64,000 bases of DNA from Dugong dugon (taxonomy: Eukaryota; Chordata; Mammalia; Sirenia; Dugongidae). Numbering within the stretch: position 1 is the stretch's first letter; every line of letters begins with the position of its first letter. The notes under the pieces were generated by a model. That model was not told where the DNA came from. It ran no database searches and worked only from the letters and a program-made list of their open reading frames with translations. The position numbers were made by a program, and so were the translations under genes. This document shows, one piece after another, positions 34,552 through 45,216 of this stretch. The stretch lies in assembly GCA_030035585.1 (NCBI GenBank), contig CM057475.1:1807501-1871500 (forward strand), given 5' to 3'.

Positions 34552-36183
34552 AGTAGAATATGTAATATAACTCTTTCTCCTACCTTAAACATTTTCCCAT
34601 TTTCCCTTAAACGTTGGTATTAGCCTTTCTTTGGTGTTAAAAACTAAAAGGCTACTAAAGAAAATATGATTATCTCAGAGCTGAGGAGGTTCATCAGGGG
34701 AAGCGCTTGTGAGGGATTACTTTACAAAAGATGATGCCATCTGTCCAGAGACAGAGCAGGAGGCTAATTAAGCAGAACAGGGGGTTTAGATTAATAGGGA
34801 AATAAGTTCTTAATAATGAATTACCCATATGGTTGCTCTGAGTCAAAATCAACAGCAGTGGGGTTTTTGTTTTTTGGTTTATACAATATCTTATTTTTGG
34901 ATGTGGTTTGGGGTATATTGGACACTTCACCTGAGGAAGAGAAAATCTTTCCGAAGAGAACAGATACCCAACCATATGTACAGGGCTTTACAATATCTCC
35001 TATTCATGGGATTGAAAACCTTTGACTCACATAAATCATAGGATGTTGGGGTGATCTGGAGGACACCTGGGGCAATGGAATTCACATGGTGCCCTCAGGG
35101 CCCTGTGGAGGCTTGGTGTCCCTCAGAACACCTCAGGGCCAGGGGTGGAGGCTGACAGGGAGAGGCCTTTAACAAGAGCAGCTATTCTGGTATTTGTTTT
35201 ACATAGGAATACTTCATTTGAAATATTCCAGGTCTGAAAAGAGTCCTACAGCCTCTGGTTTACTCCAGCCCTGCCTAGCCCAACCAGCCACTTGGGGGTG
35301 GGCCAGAACCAGTGCTCTCGATGCCCAGGCTGGTGTCTGTCCTCAGACAGTGCAGCATCCCTTGGCTTCTCAGCCCACAGAAAGAGGAAGTTGATAACCA
35401 TCTTCTGCTTCCCAGCTGTCTGCCTTACACAGCTGCTTGTTAACATTGTGAATAATTAAGAATTTAACAGGCAACTGATTAAAAATGAAATTGGCCACAT
35501 GGCCCTCTCCGATTTTGGCTCTCTCAGCAGTTTGACTAGGATTATGAACACTCTCCCATGTGCCCCTTGGGAGATAACCAAGTCTTCTAGGGTTGATCAC
35601 AGTTTACCACTTTGGGTTAGCAAGAAGGTTTAAAGATGTTAAACTTCGTTTTTGGAGACAATTAAATGGTCCCCTGATCTTGAACCTGGGACTCATGTTG
35701 GCTATATTTTGTGTATCCTGAAGAGGCCTCAGCCTTCCTGCACTTGCCAATGTGGAGTCAAGGTCTCCACAAAAGCTGCATTTTCCCTAGGCACCTAATA
35801 CAGGTGTGTGAAATAGAAGGCCCAAGGATCTTATTACATGACAATTTACATAGGCATAAGTAGGTATAAGTTGCAGGAAATCTACTGTCTGGGATTTTTT
35901 CCTTTTAAATTTATTAATGCAATGTTTTATTATAGCTGCTCCTTTAATCACCCTTTCTGTTTTCTTTTTGTCCTGTTTTGTTGTTTTCTGACCCATTCCT
36001 CTTCACTGACCTAGATAATTCAAACGCTAGAAGGGCAGAGGGAGATGAACGGTGCAGGGAGTGAACTCTGCCTGTTGAAAGAAGATGGATGGACCAGAGA
36101 GATGTTGGGAAAGGGATCAGGACAACTTACCAGCCTTACGCAACTCTCTGAACATCTGTTTGTTCGTGTATACTTGCTTGCAA
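34552..36183. other. Unassigned; one SINE tail
   Basis: 'GGTTGCTCTGAGTCAAAATCAACAGCAGTGGGG' at 34831-34863 is an AfroSINE 3' tail fragment on the plus strand. The remainder, including GC-richer 35050-35400, has no identified gene or repeat. Confidence 0.4.
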
Positions 36184-36386
36184 GGAGCCCTGGTGGCACA
36201 GTGAGTGAGTGTTCCACTGCTCCCCCAAAGGTTGGTGGTGTGAACCCGCCAGCGGCTGTATGGGAGAAAAGACCTGCTGATCTGCTCCCATAAAGATTAC
36301 AGCCTAGGAAACCCTGTGGGGCAGTTTTACTTTGTCCCGTAGGCTCTTATGAGTCAGAATCGGCTCAACAGCACACAACAACAATA
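36184..36386 (+). mobile_element. AfroSINE
   Basis: Head 'GGAGCCCTGGTGGCACAGTGAGTGAGTG', B box GGTGTGAACCC, body 'GACCTGCTGATCTGCTCCCATAAAGATTACAGCC' and tail 'TTATGAGTCAGAATCGGCTCAACAGCACACAACAACAA'. No clean duplication found. Confidence 0.95.
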
Positions 36387-36560
36387 CACACTTGCATTTA
36401 TTCTGTATGCATGTGTTCAGTGTCAGCTATATGCCAGAAACTTTCCAAGTATATGGAGGTATGGAGTTGAATTAGGCATAAAAATCATGAACTCAAAAAG
36501 TCGAAGTCAGGTGGCAGAGACAGATATGGAGATAATTACTATGCAGTTTCCTAAGTCATC
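36387..36560 (+). repeat. L2-type LINE fragment
   Basis: 'GTGTTCAGTGTCAGCTATATGCCAGAAACTTTCCAAG' has the pattern of an L2 3' end. Low-level similarity only. Confidence 0.45.
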
Positions 36561-36812
36561 AAATATGAACAAAATGCTGTGAAGCGCAGAGGAAAGAGCA
36601 ATTAAATGTGCTTGGTGGAGTCAGGTGAGTTCACAGAAGAGTGACTGTGAGCGGGGTCACATACACATAATTAAAATGGGAAGTCAAGGGACACTGCAAT
36701 TTTCCACAAGGACTGTAAGGGTTTGGTTTTAACAAATCTTTTGCTATATTCAGTAACCATAAAGTTCACTTCTCGTACATACTTTTGCAAATTAGCATGT
36801 TACGAGCTCAGG

Positions 36813-37019
36813 AAGCCCCAGTGGCACAATGGTTAAGTGTTCGGCTGCTAACTGAAAGGATGGCAGTTCGAACTTACCCAGCAGCTCTGTTGGAGAGAGA
36901 CCTGGCAATCTGCTCCCGTAAAGATCACAGCCTGGAAAACCCTACGGGGCAGTTCTACTCTGTCACATGGTGTCACTATGAGTTGGAGTCGACTCAGTCA
37001 CACCCAACATCAACAACAT
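36813..37019 (+). mobile_element. AfroSINE
   Basis: Well-preserved copy: 'GCCCCAGTGGCACAATGGTTAAGTGTTCGGCTGC', B box GCAGTTCGAACTTACC and tail 'CACTATGAGTTGGAGTCGACTCAG'. GAGCTCAGG at 36804-36812 and 37020-37028 is its target duplication. Confidence 0.96.
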
Positions 37020-37072
37020 GAGCTCAGGCCACAGAAACATTTTAATATGGAAAATTATGATCTACCTTGATA

Positions 37073-37268
37073 GTGAAATGGTTAAGTACTCGGCTGCTAA
37101 CCAGAAGGTCGGCAGTTCGAACCCACTAGCCGCTCCATGGGAGAAAAGACCTGGCAATCTGCTCCCATAAGGATTACAGCCCAGGAAACCCTATGAAGCA
37201 GTTCTACTCTGTCCTGTAGGGTCACTATGAGTTAGAATTGACTCGATGGCACATAACAACCACAACAA
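37073..37268 (+). mobile_element. AfroSINE
   Basis: Copy with 'GTGAAATGGTTAAGTACTCGGCTGCTAACC', B box GGCAGTTCGAACCC and tail 'GGGTCACTATGAGTTAGAATTGACTCGATGGCACATAACAACCACAACAA'. Head slightly truncated; lies 50 bp after the preceding copy in the same orientation. Confidence 0.95.
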
Positions 37269-37307
37269 TATCTAACTTATTTTAATATTTGTACAGATTA
37301 AATTCAG

Positions 37308-37484
37308 TCCAGTTGTTTTCAAGTTCGCTCTGACTCATGGCGATCCCATGAGTGTTAGAGTAGAACTGTGCTCCATAGGGTTTTCAGTGGCTGATTTTTC
37401 CAAAGTAGACCACCAGGCCTTTCTTCTGATGTGCCTCTTTTGGTTAGCATCTGAGTAGTTTAACTGTTTTCACCACCCAGGTGA
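37308..37484 (-). mobile_element. AfroSINE, variant body
   Basis: The tail is at the left ('GTTCGCTCTGACTCATGGCGATCC') and the body has the variant 'AGGGTTTTCAGTGGCTGATTTTTCCAAAGTAGACCACCAGGCC', also seen at 44995 and 47733. The head, near the right, ends in 'ACCACCCAGG'. Confidence 0.88.
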
Positions 37485-37629
37485 ACCTGAGTTGTAACAC
37501 AAGATGTTTTTCTATAAATACTGCCCTAAACATCTTAAGTATTTAAGGATACATGTTTACTTTTATGTCTTATATTCTTAATGTATTTTATCTTATCTCC
37601 ATCTTTAATTTTTATTCACATGGGAGACA

Positions 37630-38705
37630 GCATAGAGAAGTAATCAGAAAAGTTTCTATTGTTAGAGTGTCTATGATCAAATTCTAATTACTAAGAGAGT
37701 ACACAATACTGCGGAAGCCAGACAACTTGACCAAGGCAAGGTCATGGAAGCTCCACAGACACATCCAAACTCCCTGAGAGACCAAATTACTGGGCTGAGG
37801 GCTAGGGATTGTGATCTTGGGGAACATCTAGCTCAATTGGCATAATGTAGTTTATAAAGAATATGTTCTACATCCTACTTTGCCTGCTTTGGAGATTAGT
37901 GCCTGGGATCTTAAAAGCTTGTGAGTGGACATCTAACATACTCTACTGGTCTCACCCTATCTGCAGCAAGGGAGAATGAAGAAAACTAAAGACACAGGGA
38001 AAGATTAGCCCCAAGGACTAATGGACTACAAGTACCACAGCCTCCACCAGACTGAGTCTAGCACAACTAGATGATGCCTGGCTACCACCACTGACTGCTC
38101 TGACAACGGATCATAACAGAGGGTCCCGGACAGAGCTGGAGAAAAATGTAAAACAAAATTCTAACTCCCAAAAAAAAACAGACCAGACTTACTGGTCTGA
38201 CAGAGACTGGAGGAACCCAGAGAGTATGGCCCCTGGACACCCTTTTAACTCAGTAATGAAGTCACTTCTGAGGTTCACCCTTCAGCCAAGGATTAGACAG
38301 GCCCATAAAAACAAAGGAGACTAAAGGGGCACACCAGCCCAGGGGCAAGGACTAGAAGGCAGGAGGGGACAGGAAAGCTGATAATGGGGAACCCAAGGTT
38401 GATAAGGGGAGAGTGTTGACATGTTGTGGTGTTGACAACCAATGTCAGGAAACAATATGTGTACTAATTGTTTAATGAGAAATTAATTTGCTCTGTGACC
38501 CTTCATCTAAAGTACAATAAAAAAAAAATTCTAATTACTAGTCATGTAACCTCAAATAAAAAAACTTAATCTCTCTGTCCCTTTTTTTATCAGTAAAATG
38601 GAGATAATTACAGTACCTACTTTATAAGGTTGTTTCAGAATTAAATAAGATAATACATGCAGTGTGCTTAGACTATTGCCTAGCACAAAGTAAGCATAAG
38701 TTTTG
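37630..38705 (+). repeat. MIR SINE split by L1 3'UTR
   Basis: Left part 37630-37693 ('AGCATAGAGAAGTAATCAG...CTATGATCAAATTC') and right part 38541-38705 ('TCATGTAACCTCAAATAAAAAAACTTAATCTCTCTG...GTAAAATGGAGATAATTACAGTACC') make one MIR when the L1 is removed. Confidence 0.8.
37694..38527 (+). mobile_element. L1 3'UTR-only insertion in MIR
   Basis: Plus-strand L1 3'UTR ending 'GTACAATAAAAAAAA'. ATTCTAATTACTA at 37681-37693 and 38528-38540 is an exact target duplication. No coding part remains. Confidence 0.95.
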
Positions 38706-38783
38706 GATATATTGTTACCATTATTAACAATCCTTTTTGATTACTATGATGTGCCTAACATCATACTAAATACTGTAGGAAAA

Positions 38784-39108
38784 TTTTGTTTTGTACTTTA
38801 CATGAAGGTTTACAGAGCAAACTAGCTTCTAATTAAACAATTATTGTTTTGTGACATTGATTGCCAACCCCACGACATGTCGATATTCTCCCTTATCAAT
38901 CTTTGATTCCCCATTATCAGCTTTCCTGTCCCCTCCTGCCTTTTAGTCCTTGCCCCTGGGCTGGTGTGCCCCTTTAGTCTCCTTTTGTTTTATGGGCCTG
39001 TCTAATCTTTGGCTGAAGGGTGAGCCTCAGTAGTGCCTTCATTACTGAGCTAAAAGGGTGTCCTGGGGCCATACTCTCAGGGTTTCTCCAGTCTCTGTCA
39101 AACCAGCC
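38784..39108 (-). mobile_element. L1 3'UTR fragment
   Basis: Minus-strand 3'UTR terminal 320 bp ('TACATGAAGGTTTACAGAGCAAACTAGC' to 'TTTCTCCAGTCTCTGTCAAACC'). 5'-truncated; no clear duplication. Confidence 0.9.
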
Positions 39109-40160
39109 AAAGGGCCAGTTTTTCCACTGGGCTATCACAGTACCCCAAATCCCTGTCACTTACTTTTTGGGCACTGTTTCCAGACAATGCATTAAAGCAT
39201 CAATATGCTTTCTGGGAGGAACAATATATTAACTGAGGATTACAGAACAAAGCATGAAGGTCTTGAAGGACAAAATGAAGGGATAAGAAAAAGTTCTAGA
39301 AAAGGCCTAAAGCACTGGTGCAAGAAAGGGCAGGAGTGAAGGCGCCATGGAGGTTAATGCAAGGAAGGACTAGTGATTCCCAGGAAAGAACTGAGAAGTC
39401 AGGAAAGTAGGGCTCAGAAAAGGATTGTGGAGGATGTTGAAAACAAACCCTGTCACTTCCCAGTTTTGTCTAGGGCTGGCCATAAATTCAGGAACGAGGG
39501 GAGACAGGAGTAACGGAGGATCTAGAATCAACTTTGAAAAGTTAACATGCTACCAAAAAAAAGAAATTGAAAATACACTTGACATTCCAATCTATCAAGT
39601 CAAGTCAAAGGGTGCAGCAGTACACACCACAGTGTGTATTAGAATTTTGTTGCATTACCTAAAATAAGTGAATCCTCAGTTAGGGTTTGGAAATCTGTTA
39701 ATGTTGAAACTGTATTACAATACTGTCATTCAATATTGTACTGAAATTTTATTACACCATTACCATAACTACCTTTAAAAGAAAAGTAAAGAGATGATAA
39801 AAATAGAGTGACCAGAATTCCTATCAAGGACAGAAAGATGCATTTTTAGAAGAAATAGTTGGATGAGCCCCTTGGAGTAGAAGTGGGACTCTGAGAACGG
39901 GCTAAGTAAGAAAAGTTAGTTGCTAAATTATGAATAAGAGGAGAGGGATTTGTTGCCCCTGAGAGGAAGTGGGAAGAACAGAAAAACAAGTGGAGAAAGA
40001 AAGAAGCCCACAAGGCTGGACCCTGCACAGGTGATAGGCCGGTGAGGGGAAATTCCAGGTGGCAAAACCAAAGGTGGATGTGGGATGTGGAGGATGAGGA
40101 GACAGTTGACATCTGAGTAACATACATAACAGAGTGATTTGCCTGTCCAGGTGGGTGTCA
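39109..40160. other. Unassigned stretch
   Basis: 39240-39480 may be L2-like ('GAAGGTCTTGAAGGACAAAATGAAGG'), not certain. No gene supported. Confidence 0.35.
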
Positions 40161-40455
40161 CAGAGTCCCCTGTGTTTTGTCAATCTGGTAAGAGTTAAGT
40201 GCTTGAACCACCTATAGCTGGCACTAAACTCAATGTTTGTAATCTGGTCCTGCTTTTTCTTTAAGCATCCTGAAAGAGCTTTGTGCCTTAGCAGTGATTG
40301 TGAACGTGCTGCGAGGGATTCACTTTTGTGTGTGGTCATCAATCCACGTCATTAGCAGTTTCTCCATATCTGATATAGTTCCCTCTTGCATTTCTGTTAG
40401 CCTTATAGCTTTCAATGGAGCCAATCCTTTAACAGCTTGGAGAATTTTTTCTTTG
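40160..40455 (-). pseudogene. Tigger/pogo-type transposase N-terminal fragment
   Basis: On the minus strand, frames around 40160-40455 encode, with shifts, 'DMEKLLMTWIDDHTQK', 'RMLKEKAGPDYKH' and 'FSASYRWFKHLTLTRLTKHRG'. This is the order seen in the CENP-B/Tc5-type DNA-binding region of Tigger transposases and their host derivatives (TIGD family). The frame is broken between the blocks and ends before any catalytic DDE part. A piece of a TIGD-type host gene is the alternative. Assigned from motif memory only. Confidence 0.6.
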
Positions 40456-40479
40456 TTTTTGAGGAAGATGCCTAAAAAT

Positions 40480-40532
40480 CCACTAGAGTCGGAATCAACT
40501 CGACAGCAATGGGTTTTGGTATTATAACCTTA
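40480..40532 (+). repeat. AfroSINE tail fragment
   Basis: 'AGAGTCGGAATCAACTCGACAGCAATGGGTTTTGG' is the shared 3' tail without head or body. Confidence 0.8.
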
Positions 40533-40864
40533 TGGGACCATGGACGTATACGTGGTCTGACGTTGCCCTAAAGGACATTATGCAGTGCATGCGTGTACAA
40601 TATATAGAGAATTAGGGATTTGTAGGAAAGCAGCACAAAGTAAGATTTGTATCTAATATCTCCACTCTTACATGTTTCTAGTATGACCTGTCATTTGTTA
40701 ATTACCATCCTTATTCTTCATTTCCAATCAGCTAAATAAATTGTAATACAATTGAAAACCATGGCTGTCTTAGGCAACCATGACCTAGATGTTGTCTTAA
40801 CAGAGCTGCACTCTGGTATAGGAAAAAATACCTCATTCAGAAACAGAAAGACAACAGTCTAGTC

Positions 40865-41000
40865 CTCTTCTAGCTACTCTTAGCTTTGGACTTTGTGACC
40901 TTGACCTTCTCCGGGCCTTACTTTTACCATCTGTAAACCGACGGGCTGGACCATCTGGTCCTTGAGGTGACTTCCAGCTCTAAGATTTTTTTGCTCTAAA
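40865..41000 (+). repeat. MIR-like SINE
   Basis: 'TTTGTGACCTTGACCTTCTCCGGGCCTTACTTTTACCATCTGTAAACCGACGGG' resembles the MIR core. The similar block at 41684 is treated as a local duplication. Confidence 0.55.
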
Positions 41001-41056
41001 GCTTTGTAGTAAAAAATTATAAGTTAAATATTTTCTAACTCTGGTTCTTTAAAAAA
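40893..41056 (+). repeat. Local direct duplication, left copy
   Basis: This block matches 41684-41848 over its full length, including 'CTCTAAAGCTTTGTA' and 'TTTTCTAACTCTGG' beyond the MIR-like part. The repeat distance is about 790 bp. Confidence 0.85.
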
Positions 41057-41683
41057 GATTAGTACTCATTCTGAACACTTAAAAATAGACACCTGAAACA
41101 AATCCACAGATATGAGAGACAAAAAGTTCTAAGACCTTTTAAAAAAATTGGCACATCATGCTATTATGAAATCCTCATTTACTGCTTTTATATTTACACA
41201 GTTTAATTTGGATGGGTCTCAAATTCTCCAGATTTTTCTTCCACAAGCTTTTCCTAGCATGTATGTTTCACAGGTGCTTTTAACATTCACATCTCAGTTT
41301 CTACTCTCTTTATGCTTCCACTTTTCAACATCTCTCAATATCAGTTTCCCTTCTTTATACAGCAAATCATGCCAGCTATTCCTTTTCCAGTAATGTATCA
41401 TCCCAATGCCTTGTATCACTCACTAGGCCCTGAGAATTTAGAGCGTACATTTTGGGCACATTTTCTATGTTGCCATTTTTATTTCTCACTGAAGAATTTC
41501 TCCCAGCATACTCCAGAAAAGAGGGATTGACTAGGTTACCCTACTGCTTAAAATTACAAGAATTCTCCTTCATTTACCAAAGAATACCTTAATTCCTTAT
41601 GCTGGGATTCCAGGTCTTTCACAAGTTAGGAACTTGAGAATCTCATGCTTGATGACTTCCTGCCAATCAGGATGTCCATCACC

Positions 41684-41848
41684 TTGTGACCTTGACCTTC
41701 TCTGGGCCTTACTCTCATCAGCTATAAACTGAGGGGCTGGAACATCTGGTCCATGAGGTGCCTTCCTGCTCTAAGAGTTTTTTGCTCTAAAGCTTTGTAT
41801 TAAAAAAGTATTCTAAGTTAAAAGTTTTCTAACTCTGGTAGTTAAAAA
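41684..41848 (+). repeat. Local direct duplication, right copy
   Basis: Partner of 40893-41056. Small differences are spread through the block, so the event is not recent. Confidence 0.85.
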
Positions 41849-42464
41849 AAAATTTATGCCATCACCTTGGTCTCCTCATCTCCAGCCAGGAACATCCTAC
41901 CTACCATGCAGAACCCAGCTCAAGACCCATCTTGTTGAGAAAACCTTTTCTGAATCTGTAGGAGCCTCCTCAGCCACGGCCACCTTCCCTCTGTGGAGCT
42001 CTCTGCAGCACAAAGGGGGTGCATTACTCAGTTTACAATGCTACTCTACACCTCTGCTGTTTCTACATCCTGTTTTCCCCACAAAACTGTGAGTTCTTGA
42101 GGAGAAAGAGCCATGTGTCAGTCTCCTATGTCCCCTCCCCAGGGCCTGATGTGATCACAGAGTTGCACAGCTCCAGGAGCACCATTCCCTTCTACTCAAC
42201 AATGTCTCCACATACTAACTGCTCAATTTTTCATCCTGAGTGAGTGACAGAGTTGCCTGTAGAGAAGTGAGTACCCATCAGAACATGAACGCCTCCCAAA
42301 TAAACAAATGGTTCCATCTACATCTATGATTTTTATTCAAGAATGCAAAGTTGAACTTGAAAACGACAAGAAGAAAACGTATGTCATTTTAAGATGGCGA
42401 AACAAAGAGTTTCATCTGAAGACAAATTCTTGAAGAAGTCATTCACAAGCGTAAGAGGGAGCTG
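41849..42464. other. Unassigned stretch
   Basis: 41850-42150 is GC-richer with phrases such as 'CAGCTCAAGACCCATCTTGTTGAGAAAACCTTTTCTGAAT', like an old L2-type 3' end; no gene supported. Confidence 0.35.
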
Positions 42465-43010
42465 ATTCCACCTTCTGGCTATTGTAAACGGTGCTGCAAT
42501 GTACACTGGTGCCCCCTATCTGTTTGTGCTCCTATTTTCAATACTTTTGAGTATATACCAAGGCGTGGAATGGCTGTACCCCTACATGTCCACCAACAGA
42601 TGAATGGATAAATAAAATGTGGTATATACATACAATGGAATATTACTCAGCTGTAAAGAGAGAGAAATTCTGATGCGTGCTACAACATCAATAGACCTTG
42701 AAAAGATTATGTTGAGTGAAATAAGTCAGTCACAAGGGACATATATTGCATGATTTCACTTACATGAAGTATCTAGGATAGGCAAGTGTATCGAGAGTAA
42801 TGTTTATTAGTGGTTGCCAGGGATAGGCTGAGAGAAGGGGAGAGGGGGACTCATTGCTTAGCAGACATACAACTTCTGTTAAGGGTGATGGAAAAACTTG
42901 GAAATGGGTAATAGTGATAGTTGAACAACCTGATAGATTTAATTACGTCACTGAATTGTACATGTGAAAAGGTTGACATGGCAAATGATTTGTTACATAT
43001 ATTTTTACCA
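42465..43010 (+). mobile_element. Old L1 with 5' inversion
   Basis: 42577-43010 is an L1 3' part on the plus strand ('GTCCACCAACAGATGAATGGATAAATAAAATGTGG...TACAATGGAATATTACTCAGC'). 42465-42576 is the upstream part in reverse ('GGCTATTGTAAACGGTGCTGCAATG...GAGTATATACCAAGGCGTGGAATGGCTG'). Joined tail to tail this is a 5'-inverted L1. Confidence 0.85.
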
Positions 43011-44199
43011 AAAAGAAGAAAAAGGGGAACTGATATAAAGGTGTTGAAACCTCTAAAGATGGGGGAGTGGAAAGAATCACTCTTGGCAGGTCTGCCCTCT
43101 CAGGTGGGTGCTCCTTGGGCCTAATTAGTATTTTATGTGTAGAGAGTGAGTCTATCAAAGAGAACTGTTGGCACAAAAACCAAATTCCTTCTTTTGAATT
43201 GTAAGATGGTCAAAGGTGTGATGCTACTGCACTGGAAGGCAGGGAAAATGCCTAATGTTTGTCTCTTTAAAAAAAAGAAACATGTATATTAGTATATGTT
43301 AATCAAATTGTTTTATTTGCTTAAAATTTTCAGTTAAATTTTTCTAGTTTGAGATGGTAAAACAGTGATTCCCACATTTTGTGTATGGAAGAAATGTTCC
43401 AGTAAGCAGTACAAATAATGGTACCTGTTTTCTTCCCTAAGATTATTTTCCACGGCTTGAGTCTCCCACTCCAACTTCTGGGATCTTGTGGAGTCTCTCC
43501 AGGCTCACAGGACCTTTAGTTGAAACTTCCAGTTGGACAGGGTCCCAGCTTTCCCCAGCTCAATCCTATGATCAAGAATCAGCTCGTGACAGGCAGAGAA
43601 ATGTCATTTTTGACACTGCATTGGAAACATTTGGAGAATCATCACCAATCAGTGCTAATGCTTCTGATGTCTAATACCAAGAGTCCTCTCCTCAAGTTTT
43701 CCCCTCACACTTTTTCTAACAAGTCTAGGGAGTATTGTCTTAATGATGTCTGATGACCACTAGTCCTGATGACCAGCTTCAAGGACTTGGCAGCCTTACT
43801 GGAGTCAGCTCTATTTACTGCTTCCTTCTCTGTAAAAATATTTATCTTCCACTATTCTGACATTTACTAAGCACTCACCATTGTGTTTGAATTTGGGAAC
43901 TCTGAACAAAGCTGTTTAAGATATAATCTCTACTTTTGAGATGCTTATAGGGAGACAGGATATGTAAATAAAAAGGTCAATAGCATAAGGGAGCATAGGT
44001 TAGAATTCTTAGAAATAGCCCATTTGGCCAGAAATATTTTCTACATAGGAAATCAATAATAGTCCCATTTAGGCAAGCTACAAAATCTCCTTTATTATTT
44101 TTTTTATTGGGAGAAAGTCTGGCAAACTTTAAAAAGCCCTCATTCCCTTTCTGTTATGCCAAATGAGGGCACATTTTTCAGTCCTTCACCTTAGATCCC
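43011..44199. other. Unassigned stretch
   Basis: 43850-43970 resembles an L2 3' end ('ATTTACTAAGCACTCACCATTG...AGATATAATCTCTACTTTTGAGATGC'). Nothing coding is supported. Confidence 0.35.
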
Positions 44200-44326
44200 A
44201 AGGAAGGAAGAAGGGAAAGAGGGAGGGAGGGAGAGAAGGGGGGAGGGAGACAGGGAAGGAGGAAGACAGGCAAGGAGGGAGGGCGGGAGGCAGAGGGGAA
44301 GAGAGGGAAGGAGGGAGGAAAGGCTA
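44200..44326. repeat. Purine-rich (GGGA/GGAA)n tract
   Basis: About 125 bp of nearly pure purine on the plus strand with many GGGAGGGAGGG units. It meets the simple G-quadruplex pattern and can also form a polypurine triplex. Confidence 0.95.
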
Positions 44327-44984
44327 AATGTAGGAGAAGCCTTCAGTCACCACAAGGAAAGGACACACAGCTGCCAGGCCAAGGGGAATGCTTTTAGCAT
44401 CATTTGCTTATCTATCCACTAAAGTACAGCATGAAAAAAAAAAATGATGTTAACTTGAGTAACACAGTCAAAGAAATATCCTGTGTCTATTTAACAGATT
44501 CATTGAAAAGATTCCTCTTCAATGATTTGGTGAAATATTCTATGCATAACCATCCGTAATTTTAACTCCTGGAATATTTCTAATGATGAGATAGTACAAA
44601 AATAATCCTCCCTGACAATAATAACACTAGTAATTGTGTCCTTGAATTTTTACATTCCTTTTCTCTGTAAAGTTCAAAGCATCTTACATATACTATTTTA
44701 TTGGTTCTTAGACCATCATTACAAAATAGACTGCAGATATTACTATGATTCACCTTACCTAGCTAAAAGTTTGAGTAGAGAAGGGTTTAATGACTGAATT
44801 CCCAAAGTGAAGAGTCAGTGATACATACAAGGCTAAAGCTGAAATATTCTAGTTGTCTGGTTACTCTAGTCTATTAGGCAAAAAGTCTCTCTGACAAAGA
44901 AAGGGCAAACTTTTTGGTTCTTTTATATGAAAGAGAACTCTATACATAACCTACCATGGTAGAAAAGCTCTGGATAACAACATG
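44327..44984. other. Unassigned stretch
   Basis: No gene or repeat recognised. Confidence 0.4.
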
Positions 44985-44994
44985 TCTGAATTTA

Positions 44995-45206
44995 AAAACC
45001 ACTTGCTGTTGAGTCAGTTTTGACTCCTGGTGACTCCATGTGTGTCAGATTAGAACTGTGCTCCACAGTGTTTCCAGAGGCTGATTTTTTGGAAGTAGGT
45101 CACCAGGACTTTCTTCCGAGGCACCTCTGGGTGAACTTGAACCTCCAACATCTTGGTTAGCAGCTGAGAGTGTTACTGTTTGCACTATCCACCCGGGGAT
45201 TCCCTA
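44995..45206 (-). mobile_element. AfroSINE, variant body
   Basis: Tail at the left ('GTTGAGTCAGTTTTGACTCCTGGTGACTCC'), variant body 'CAGAGGCTGATTTTTTGGAAGTAGGTCACCAGG' and head at the right ending in 'CCACCCGGGGA'. TCTGAATTTA at 44985-44994 and 45207-45216 is its target duplication. Confidence 0.93.
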
Positions 45207-45216
45207 TCTGAATTTA

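Noticed and set aside
39846..40127. Open frame on the minus strand, 93 codons
   Set aside because: No domain; it only abuts the Tigger-like fragment in a different frame.
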